From Chloroflexota bacterium (GTDB taxonomy: Bacteria > Chloroflexota > Anaerolineae > J036 > Brachytrichaceae): 6,865 nt of DNA. The notes under the pieces are model-generated. The model saw only the letters and a list, made by a program, of their open reading frames with translations, ran no database searches and was not told where the DNA came from. The position numbers were made by a program, and so were the translations under genes. This document shows, piece by piece, positions 1 to 6,138 of this stretch (the stretch's first letter is position 1; every line of letters begins with the position of its first letter). The stretch covers positions 1 through 6,865 of the forward strand of contig JAKALH010000151.1 in assembly GCA_021813225.1 (NCBI GenBank), in the 5' to 3' direction.

Positions 1-1
1 C

Positions 2-142
2 GCAGCCGCCGACATCGGCAGCCTGTCGCAGCCGGAAACGGCCGCGCTGCAGCACGCCGTGGGCATGCGGGCCGTGCAGCGCCTGGCCGCGCGAAACCGC
101 GCGCCGGCCAGGCCGGACGCGCGCCGCGAAGGAGATGCTTGA
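2..142 (+). CDS. C-terminal fragment of an unrecognised protein (5' end off window)
   Basis: An open frame enters from the left edge and ends at TGA 140-142, giving about 46 residues that begin AADIGSLSQPETAALQHAVG and end in an Arg/Pro-rich tail. Third codon positions are almost all G or C up to about position 125, as expected for a real gene in this genome, so the frame is probably coding. The last four codons before the stop lose that bias, while the next frame (ATG 135 to TGA 188) picks it up. The true C-terminus may therefore lie in the other frame, with a frameshift around 120-135. I do not recognise the family: no motif is visible in this short piece, which looks like a helical, alanine-rich tail. 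The next gene starts 17 nt after position 188, so the two may be co-transcribed. Confidence 0.5.
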   Translation, partial: AAADIGSLSQPETAALQHAVGMRAVQRLAARNRAPARPDARREGDA

Positions 143-188
143 GGAATTCGAGCCGCCGCCGGCGCAGATCGTGTACGACGAGTTCTGA
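135..188 (+). other. Short overlapping frame, probable frameshifted C-terminus of the preceding gene
   Basis: From ATG 135 to TGA 186-188 there are 17 codons reading MLEEFEPPPAQIVYDEF. The composition (acidic, a Pro run, then a hydrophobic-acidic end) resembles a natural C-terminal tail, and third positions are mostly G/C. As a separate gene it is unlikely: the only purine-rich stretch (GAAGGAG) abuts the ATG with no usable spacing. The more likely reading is that the upstream gene continues into this frame through a one-base shift, either a real mutation or a sequence error. A genuine tiny overlapping ORF cannot be excluded. Confidence 0.35.
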
Positions 189-205
189 GACGGAGGAGTG
201 GGACC

Positions 206-1189
206 GTGAACAAGATCAAACACTTATACTTTCTTATCATCCTATTAGCAGCTTGTGGGGCAAATGTTGCACCGACGCCGGTTGTGCCAACTGGCACACC
301 CATTCCGCCGAAGGGGACGCCTGTTCCGGCAATCGATACACCCATACCATCGTCGCCCGCTGCCATCCAGGGCAATAGGCTGACTCTGACGCTGGCACCG
401 GGTGTCACGCTGGAATTGGTGCGCGTGCCGGCCGGCCAGTTCCTGATGGGCAGCGCGGACAGCGAGACTGACGCAATCAGCGCTGCACAGCCGCAGAGCA
501 AGACGCCCCTGGATGAGTACTGGATCAGCAAATACGACGTGACCAATGCGCAGTTTGCGGCGTTTGTACAGGCGACCGGCTATAAGACAACGGCGGAACA
601 ACGGGGCAGCTCTTACGTCAAAGACGGCATCTCATGGAAAAGCACGCCTGGGGCGAACTGGCAGCACCCGCGCGGGCCGAACAGCACCATCAGCGGCAAA
701 GACAATTACGCGGTGGTGCAGATCAGTTGGGACGATGCGGTGGCGTTCTGCGCATGGGCCAGTAAGACGACCGGGCGGCAGATCAAACTGCCCAGCGAGG
801 CGCAATGGGAGAAAGCCGCGCGCGGCACAGACGACAGGCTCTACCCGTGGGGCAACCAGGCGCCGGATGCGACGCGCTTGAACTTCAACGGGAATGTCGG
901 GGATACGACGGAGGTTGGCAAGTACAGCCCGTTGGGAGACAGCCCATACGGGGCAGTGGACATGGCGGGGAACGTGTGGCAGTGGACGAGCAGCCTGTAT
1001 AAACCATATCCATATAATGCAACGGATGGGCGCGAGGATGCGAGCAGCCGCGAAGGGCGCGTGTTTCGCGGCGGCGGCTTCCACGATGTTGGGGCGAGGT
1101 ACGTGCGCAGTGCGTACCGCGACGCGAACACTCCTGATGACCGCGCCGACGACCGCGGTTTCCGGGTTGTGGCGTACGCTACCCCATGA
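206..1189 (+). CDS. Lipoprotein with FGE-sulfatase (SUMF1-like) domain, catalytic cysteines absent
   Basis: This 327-residue protein starts at GTG 206, with GGAGGAG at 192-198 spaced correctly before it. A lipoprotein signal is clear: positively charged MNKIKH, a hydrophobic stretch, then the lipobox LAAC with Cys17 as the lipidation site. Residues 20-53 form a Pro/Thr-rich linker with repeated TPxP-like units, typical of extracytoplasmic lipoproteins. Residues 65-325 match the formylglycine-generating-enzyme fold (PF03781), shown by VPAGQFLMGS (74-83), LPSEAQWEKAARG (195-207), YPWGN (213-217), DMAGNVWQWTSS (252-263) and FRGGGF (287-292), ending in RGFRVV. In true FGE the segment after RGGS carries the two active-site cysteines. 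Here it reads FHDVGARYVRSAYR, and the only Cys in the domain is Cys182. The protein is therefore unlikely to make formylglycine and is better viewed as a cell-surface binding or structural member of the superfamily. The first ~150 nt are AT-richer than the rest. Substrate and partner are unknown. Confidence 0.88.
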   Translation: MNKIKHLYFLIILLAACGANVAPTPVVPTGTPIPPKGTPVPAIDTPIPSSPAAIQGNRLTLTLAPGVTLELVRVPAGQFLMGSADSETDAISAAQPQSKTPLDEYWISKYDVTNAQFAAFVQATGYKTTAEQRGSSYVKDGISWKSTPGANWQHPRGPNSTISGKDNYAVVQISWDDAVAFCAWASKTTGRQIKLPSEAQWEKAARGTDDRLYPWGNQAPDATRLNFNGNVGDTTEVGKYSPLGDSPYGAVDMAGNVWQWTSSLYKPYPYNATDGREDASSREGRVFRGGGFHDVGARYVRSAYRDANTPDDRADDRGFRVVAYATP

Positions 1190-1386
1190 TCTCGGTACTC
1201 TGTGCGCTGAGAACCGCAACAGGGGCGCAGCAAACGGACTTTACACCAGCGAAAACGCAGAGCGACATTCAAACTAACGCCGAGGGTTGCATGCGGAGAT
1301 TCTGCAGACAGCATGTGTCGATATTGTCCTGCCCCCAACGCTGTAACTATCGTTATACTTGACCCAGCGAAAGAGGAGCAAGACGC
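1190..1386. other. Intergenic region, no gene seen
   Basis: About 200 nt lie between the lipoprotein gene and the next start codon. I see no convincing ORF, no RNA gene and no clear rho-independent terminator after the lipoprotein stop. The right part is AT-richer than its surroundings and carries the possible -10 box described separately. Confidence 0.5.
1354..1359 (+). promoter_or_regulatory. Possible -10 box upstream of the short ORF
   Basis: TATACT differs from the sigma-70 -10 consensus by one base. It sits about 28 nt before the ATG at 1387 in a locally AT-rich stretch. No good -35 hexamer is found at 16-18 nt; the nearest candidate, TTGTCC at 1324-1329, is too far away. The call rests on the -10 alone and on its position ahead of a well-formed ribosome binding site. 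Confidence 0.3.
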
Positions 1387-1467
1387 ATGACCGAACTCAT
1401 CCGGGATGGCAAGTACGACAAGGATGGATACAAGACGACCTCGTCTACTAAACTAATCCCAAGGTGA
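1387..1467 (+). pseudogene. Short ORF truncated by the IS630 insertion
   Basis: ATG 1387 is preceded by AGAGGAG (1372-1378) with 8 nt spacing, which is one of the best ribosome binding sites in the window. The reading frame gives 26 codons starting MTELIRDGKYDKDGYKTT and ending at TGA 1465-1467, but the last codons belong to the left terminal repeat of the mobile element that begins at 1451. Only about 21 codons are native. If the element and one TA copy are removed, the frame continues into the REP-like palindrome on the far side and stops at a TAG near 2214, for about 31 codons. The original gene was therefore either very short or already truncated before the insertion. The peptide is charged and hydrophilic, and I do not recognise its family. 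Confidence 0.4.
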
Positions 1468-1469
1468 GA
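1448..1469 (+). repeat. Left terminal inverted repeat of the IS630 element (with flanking CTA)
   Basis: This 22-nt segment reads CTAAACTAATCCCAAGGTGA followed by GA. It matches the reverse complement of 2161-2182 at 20 of 22 positions; the mismatches are at 1453 and 1468. The outer three bases are the target-derived CTA, and the element proper starts at 1451. The transposase stop codon and last codons lie inside it. Confidence 0.88.
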
Positions 1470-2101
1470 TCTACATGGGACGGTTGCTTGCCAACCCCGG
1501 CGTCTGGCGTAATGAGTGCATCGGCCCGTGCTTGCAGGACGGTGCGGCAGCGCCGCTTGACCTCATCCGCGCGGCCAGCCAGATGTTCGAAGAACTGTCC
1601 CATCTTTTCTTCCACCTTGGCCTTGGTCCCCCGGCAGACGTTCCCAGTCACCTCCTCCCGCGCCCGGTCCCAAATCGCTTCATCCGCATTGAAGTCGGGG
1701 CTGTAACCAGGCAAGGGGACAAGGCGCAGCTTCAAGTCCGGCGTGGCCAGAAAGTTCCGAATGGGCTCACCCCGGTGGGCCGGGCCGTTGTCCCAGATCG
1801 CGATCAGGGGCTCCGGATGGTTGGCCCGCAACTGGCGCAAGAAGGCCGCCGAAGTCTCTGCCGTGCAGTTCCCCTCCGGCTCCCTCTCCTCCACCTCGCC
1901 CGTTTCCAAACAGACGGCCGAATAGTAGGTGGCCTTTTCTCCCAGCCGGGGGCTGGTCGAATCCACCAGGGCTGGCTGCCCCCGCAGCCAGAGCGCATGC
2001 CAGCGTTCGCGCTCTCGCGGCGTGGGAGCCCGGTATGCCTGCTCCCGCACCGCCCGCATGTCCAATTGCCATCGCTTGAGGAGTTCATTCACGTCGGCCA
2101 T
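1448..2101 (-). pseudogene. IS630-family transposase with internal in-frame deletion
   Basis: The 217-residue product starts at ATG 2101, with AGGGAGG 8 nt upstream, and stops at TAG 1450-1448. Two of those stop-codon bases come from the TA target and the third from flanking DNA. The C-terminal DDE domain is intact in its second half: IWDNGPAHRG (102-111) carries the second catalytic Asp (104), and LPGYSPDFNADEAIWDRARE (130-149) carries the final Glu (141). The N-terminus (1-38) looks like the start of such proteins, but it jumps directly at about residue 39 into RGQPALVDSTSPRLGEK. In full-length relatives I recall, that segment follows the first catalytic Asp motif (VDEAHF-like). The missing ~150 residues would hold most of the helix-turn-helix DNA-binding region and the first Asp, so this protein should be inactive. 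The deletion keeps the frame. Its size is inferred from family knowledge, not measured. Confidence 0.8.
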
Positions 2102-2181
2102 CGCAGAGCCTCCCTGGTTGACATCGTTATGAACAGAATACTACAGGTCGACTCTGCGGGTTTCACCTTGGGATTACTTTA
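1449..2181 (-). mobile_element. Internally deleted IS630-family element with TA target duplication
   Basis: The element proper spans 1451-2179 (729 bp) and is flanked by TA at 1449-1450 and 2180-2181, the target duplication typical of IS630/Tc1-mariner elements. Its ends are inverted repeats: the left end begins AACTAATCCCAAGGTGA and the right end, read inward on the other strand, begins AAGTAATCCCAAGGTGA. With the flanking CTA/TAG included, 20 of 22 positions match between 1448-1469 and 2161-2182. Full-length IS630 elements are usually about 1.0-1.2 kb, so this copy is short by several hundred bases. The missing part is explained by the transposase, which lacks its centre. The near-identical ends suggest the copy is fairly young and might still be moved in trans by an intact relative. 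Confidence 0.85.
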
Positions 2182-2182
2182 G
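2161..2182 (-). repeat. Right terminal inverted repeat of the IS630 element (with flanking TAG)
   Basis: Read on the minus strand this is CTAAAGTAATCCCAAGGTGA followed by AA, pairing with 1448-1469. It lies upstream of the transposase start. The element proper ends at 2179, then the TA duplication (2180-2181), and the adjoining REP-like palindrome begins at 2183. Confidence 0.88.
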
Positions 2183-2202
2183 GTTCCCGCATCCGCGGGA
2201 AC
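2183..2202. repeat. REP-like palindrome, copy 1
   Basis: GTTCCCGC (2183-2190) and GCGGGAAC (2195-2202) form a perfect 8-bp stem with an ATCC loop. The sequence continues GACG, giving a TTCCCGC-loop-GCGGGAA-CGACG unit of the kind seen in dispersed bacterial palindromic repeats. It lies one base past the TA duplication of the IS element. Confidence 0.75.
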
Positions 2203-2220
2203 GACGAATGTAGAGCCGTC

Positions 2221-2242
2221 ATTCCCCGCGCAGGCGGGGAAT
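2221..2242. repeat. REP-like palindrome, copy 2 (opposite orientation)
   Basis: ATTCCCCGC (2221-2229) and GCGGGGAAT (2234-2242) form a perfect 9-bp stem with a GCAG loop, preceded by CCGTC (2216-2220) and followed by CCA. Read on the minus strand it becomes ATTCCCCGC-loop-GCGGGGAAT-GACGG, the same unit as copy 1, so the two are inverted with respect to each other. The pair lies beyond the 3' end of yraN and could act as a transcription or mRNA 3'-end barrier for that leftward operon, although neither stem is followed by a T run. Confidence 0.75.
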
Positions 2243-2292
2243 CCATACTGGCACCTGCCACGCACCAGAAAAGCGCACCGCGTTCAGCAACT

Positions 2293-2304
2293 CCACGCGC
2301 GTGG
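2293..2304. terminator. Short perfect palindrome just after the yraN stop
   Basis: CCACGCGCGTGG is a 12-base self-complementary sequence located 1 nt beyond the yraN stop codon (2306-2308, minus strand). It has no loop of its own and no T tract, so it is at best a weak terminator element. It may simply be a chance GC-rich palindrome. Confidence 0.2.
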
Positions 2305-2305
2305 T

Positions 2306-2689
2306 TCACGGCTGCGAGATGGCGCACTCGATGTGGTCAAGGCGCAACAGCGCGCCGCCGCGATCGAGTTCGATAGCGATCACATCGATCTGCCACTGCG
2401 CATCAGTCAGTTCATGCGCGTCGAGGTAGGCGCGGGCAGTCTCGATCAGCTTGGCCTGCTTGCGCGCCAGCACGGTCTCCTGCGGCGCGCCATAGGCGTC
2501 GCCCCGGCGCGCCCGCACTTCCACGAACACGATCTCGCCGGCGCGCTCGGCCACGATATCCAGCTCGCCGTGGCCGTGCCGCCAGTTGCGCGCGCGGATG
2601 GCATAGCCGCGCCTGCTCAGATAGTCGGCGGCCATCTGCTCGCCCCGCGCTCCGGTCGCGCGCCGTTCTTCTCCACTACTTCTCGTCAA
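2306..2689 (-). CDS. yraN: YraN / UPF0102 family nuclease-like protein
   Basis: This 127-residue protein is typical in length for the UPF0102 family. It starts at TTG 2689, with AGGGAG about 6 nt upstream and overlapping the stop codon of the preceding gene. GARGEQMAADYLSRRGY (13-29) is the usual N-terminal helix region. GELDIV (41-46) and VFVEVRAR (54-61) form the nuclease-like core, with Glu42, Asp44 and Glu57 at acidic positions resembling an endonuclease (PD-(D/E)XK-like) active site. The lysine often found in the EVK motif is Arg59 here. YGAPQETVLARKQAKL (66-81) and the WQIDVIAIEL segment (99-108) complete the family pattern. Its biochemical role is not firmly established; a part in DNA processing or repair is the usual suggestion. 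It is the last gene of the operon, 9 nt after the membrane protein gene. No ATG start is available nearby in frame. Confidence 0.92.
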   Translation of the reverse strand: MTRSSGEERRATGARGEQMAADYLSRRGYAIRARNWRHGHGELDIVAERAGEIVFVEVRARRGDAYGAPQETVLARKQAKLIETARAYLDAHELTDAQWQIDVIAIELDRGGALLRLDHIECAISQP

Positions 2690-2698
2690 TGCCGCTCC

Positions 2699-3124
2699 CT
2701 ACGCCTCCTCTTCCTCCGGCGGGTGCGCTGCCTCGCGGCCGGCGATGGTGCCGGCGATCAGGCAGATGACAAAGCTGACGATCATGAACACGATGTTCAG
2801 CCCGACGCGCACGTCGGCCTGATAAACGTTCGTGACGAAGATGCCGAAGAAGAGCTGCCCCAGCGCCGCCCCCAGACCGGCCCAGATGCCCGCCGCCGCG
2901 CCGGCGATGCGCCCCTGGCGCGGCTCCTCATAGATCGACGCGGCCTTGCGCCCGGCCATGATGGCCACGGCGCCGCCCGCGGCCAGATTGGCCCACCAGC
3001 CGCCGATGTAGGCCGCGCCGGCCAGACTGGCCAGCAGCGATATCAGCAGGCCGCCGACGATGAGCGATGCGATGAACGCGACAACCAGCGCCAGCAGGAA
3101 GTAGCGCACGTGCAGCCGGTTCAT
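2699..3124 (-). CDS. Small integral membrane protein, function unknown
   Basis: I chose ATG 3124 because it overlaps the era stop codon in an ATGA arrangement (era TGA at 3123-3121), indicating translational coupling. A longer frame upstream lies inside the era coding sequence and is rejected. The 141-residue product begins MNRLHVRYFLLALVVAFIAS. It has about four hydrophobic segments near residues 8-35, 40-58, 73-98 and 108-129, rich in Gly and Ala. A basic/acidic loop, GRKAASIYEEPRQGR, lies between the second and third, and the tail is acidic (EEEEA). These features predict a polytopic inner-membrane protein. I do not recognise a named family. Position between era and yraN shows co-expression, but functional linkage to either is not evident. 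The strong Gly/Ala packing resembles glycine-zipper-type membrane proteins, which is only a resemblance. Confidence 0.8.
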   Translation of the reverse strand: MNRLHVRYFLLALVVAFIASLIVGGLLISLLASLAGAAYIGGWWANLAAGGAVAIMAGRKAASIYEEPRQGRIAGAAAGIWAGLGAALGQLFFGIFVTNVYQADVRVGLNIVFMIVSFVICLIAGTIAGREAAHPPEEEEA

Positions 3125-4054
3125 TCCGCCGTCCCCAGCAGGTCGCTCACCGCGCCTTCGTCCTTGCGCCAGGCGCTGCGCACTTTCACCCACAATTCCA
3201 GATACACGCGCGAATCGATCTGCCGCTCGATCTCGCGGCGCGCTTCCATGCCGATTTTCTTCAACATCTGCCCGCCTTTGCCGATCAGGATGCCCTTCTG
3301 CGTGTCGCGTTCGACGAACACCGTGGCCGAGATGAACATGGTGCGGTTGGGGCGCTCGGCATACTGATCCACCGCGACTGCCAGCGCGTGCGGCACTTCC
3401 TGCTCCAGGAAGCGCAGCGCCTGCTCGCGGATCAACTCCGCCGCCAGCACCTTCTCCGGCTGGTCGGTGTACAGCTCCGGCGGATAGAACTGCGGCCCTG
3501 CGGGCAGGCGCGCAACCAGCAGCGCCAGCAGTTCATCCAGGTTCTCCCGGCGGATGACAATCCCGGATGTGAGCATCGACTCCTCGCTGCCGAACAGCGC
3601 GTGATACAACTGCATATGTTCGCCCAGCTTCACCGGGTTGACGGCATCGGCCTTGTTGAGCGCCAGTAGTTTCGGCTGCGGCAGGCTGCGGATGCGCTCC
3701 ATCACCGCCAGGTCGGCCTGGTCGGGCGGATTGCTGACGTCGGCGACGAACAGGATGGCGTCGCAATCGCTCAGGGCGTTCTCCACCTCGCGCATCATGT
3801 ATTGGTTCAGCGCGGAGCGCGGATCGTGGATGCCGGGCGTGTCGACGAAGATGACCTGTGCGTCGTCGCGGGTGAGGATGCCCATGATGCGCCGGCGCGT
3901 GGTCTGCGGTTTGGACGACACGATGGCGACCTTGTGCCCCACCAGCACGTTCACCAGCGTGGACTTGCCGACGTTGGGCTTGCCCACCACGGCCACGTAG
4001 CCGGAGCGATGCCCCGGCGGGAACGCGGGTTCGGTCGCGGTGTTTTCAGCCATA

Positions 4055-4062
<8 letters not shown>
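3121..4062 (-). CDS. era: GTPase Era, ribosome small-subunit assembly factor
   Basis: Era binds the 3' end of 16S rRNA through a KH domain and uses GTP hydrolysis to guide 30S maturation. This copy has 313 residues (E. coli Era has 301). The N-terminal GTPase domain shows G1 GKPNVGKS (27-34), the switch region QTTRRRIMG (53-61), G3 DTPGIHD (74-80) and G4 NKAD (136-139). The G5 site, usually SA, reads TSG (165-167), followed by an unusual GIVIRRENLDELL stretch. The C-terminal KH domain contains GILIGKGGQMLKKIGMEAR (257-275) and the signature LELWVKVRSAWRKDE (288-302). The start is ATG 4062 (MNDMAEN), which overlaps the upstream CoxMS-like gene by 8 nt. ATG 4053, one nt past that gene's stop, is an alternative giving MAENT. 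The 23 residues before the G1 loop are a short non-conserved extension. It is the second gene of the operon and is coupled to the next by ATGA. Confidence 0.96.
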
Positions 4063-5491
<1,429 letters not shown>

Positions 5492-5499
5492 CAAAGGTG

Positions 5500-5505
5500 A
5501 TTATA
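5500..5505 (-). promoter_or_regulatory. Consensus -10 box for the coxMS-era operon, likely leaderless start
   Basis: Read on the minus strand this is a perfect TATAAT. Its last base (5500) lies 8 nt before the ATG at 5491, so transcription would begin at or within a few bases of the start codon. No Shine-Dalgarno sequence separates them; the leader reads CACCTTTG. No clear -35 is present: at 17-18 nt spacing one finds only TTCTGC/TTTCTG-like sequence around 5523-5529. This fits a leaderless mRNA. Chance occurrence is possible, but it lies in the short divergent region where a promoter is expected. Confidence 0.55.
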
Positions 5506-5543
5506 GAGGGAACAAGGGCCTGCGCAGAAATCTGCTGCGGATG

Positions 5544-5549
5544 TAAAAT
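5544..5549 (+). promoter_or_regulatory. Possible -10 box for the ParB-like gene
   Basis: TAAAAT, preceded by TG, lies in the divergent intergenic region about 66 nt before ATG 5616. It is one mismatch from TATAAT. No good -35 is seen. Support is weak and rests on AT content and position. Confidence 0.25.
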
Positions 5550-5600
5550 CAGCGCTGCGCCAGCTTTGCCATCTCCGTCGCAGCATACCAACGGGCAAGC

Positions 5601-5607
5601 GAGGGGG
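5601..5607 (+). promoter_or_regulatory. Ribosome binding site fixing the start of the frameshifted gene
   Basis: GAGGGGG lies 8 nt before ATG 5616. This supports 5616 as the true start of the broken gene and argues that the later frame (from 5716) has no independent translation start. Confidence 0.6.
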
Positions 5608-5615
5608 ATCATTCG

Positions 5616-6138
5616 ATGCTGAATACACTGGTATGGAATCGTAAGCCTGCTGTGCCCGCGGCCCTCGTCGTGGCTCATTATCAGCGCCTGAGTCCAGCCG
5701 GCAATAAAGCGCTGCATGAGCTGGTGCAGAAGGTGCCGGTATGGCACGACACGCTGTTCAACGAGTCGCTGGCGCAGCGCGCTCGTCTTCTATGCGCATG
5801 AGGTTCCCGCCGACCATCCCGACCACCTGCTGACTGCGTACGGCCGCAACCGCCGCCTGCTGGATGTGGCCGCCGCATATCTGGAACTGGAGAGGCAGGG
5901 ACGCCTGCCCGTGCATCCGTACATCCGCAACCTGCAATACTTCATCGACGGATTCCGCCGCGGGGCCGACTTCCCGCACGTCATCCTGGTGGCGGGCCGC
6001 GTGCACCAGGCGGTGTACATCATCGACGGCAATACGCGCTCGATTGCGGCGGCGGTAGTGAAAGCCGAGCGCGGCGATGCGCTGCCGCGCGGGGCTGTTC
6101 AGCCCGCTATGGAAGGCGGCGATATAGTCAGACAGTAG
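5616..6138 (+). pseudogene. ParB-like (DGNTR motif) protein gene split by a single-base frameshift
   Basis: The first frame runs from ATG 5616 to TGA 5799-5801, giving 61 residues starting MLNTLVWNRKPAVP. The continuation, beginning around LVFYAHEVPADHPDHLL, is in the +1 frame and runs to TAG 6136-6138. Removing one base near 5777-5783, inside GCAGCGCGCTCG, restores a 173-residue protein with the junction SLAQR-LVFYAHEV. The restored C-terminal half contains FIDGFRRGADFPHVILVAG (109-127) and VYIIDGNTRSIAAA (133-146). The DGNTR at 137-141 is reminiscent of the DGxHR motif of ParB/sulfiredoxin-fold proteins, which bind or hydrolyse nucleotides or act as nucleases. I do not recognise a named family, so function stays open. 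The ribosome binding site and coding bias on both sides of the break argue for a recently broken gene or a sequencing error. Its end overlaps the kinase gene on the other strand by 11 nt. Confidence 0.72.

Noticed and set aside
1275..1320. Possible rho-independent terminator after the lipoprotein gene
   Set aside because: Only short imperfect pairings (around GCATGC and CTGCAG) are present, with no stable stem and no T tract.
1475..2182. Plus-strand frame of 235 codons spanning nearly the whole IS element
   Set aside because: The opposite strand encodes a recognisable DDE transposase with a ribosome binding site. The plus frame has no motif and ends inside the terminal repeat.
2183..2242. 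CRISPR-like repeat array
   Set aside because: There are only two hairpin units, in opposite orientation with one short gap and no repeat-spacer periodicity. They fit REP/BIME-type palindromes better.
3125..3193. N-terminal extension of the membrane protein to a start at 3193
   Set aside because: The extra 23 residues are hydrophilic and lie inside era coding sequence. The ATG at 3124 overlaps the era stop as ATGA and begins directly with a membrane-protein N-terminus.
2333..3367. Long plus-strand open frame of 344 codons
   Set aside because: It lies opposite yraN, the membrane protein and era, which have clear family signatures. Its product is Arg/Ala/Gln-rich with no motif, as expected from antisense reading of GC-rich genes.
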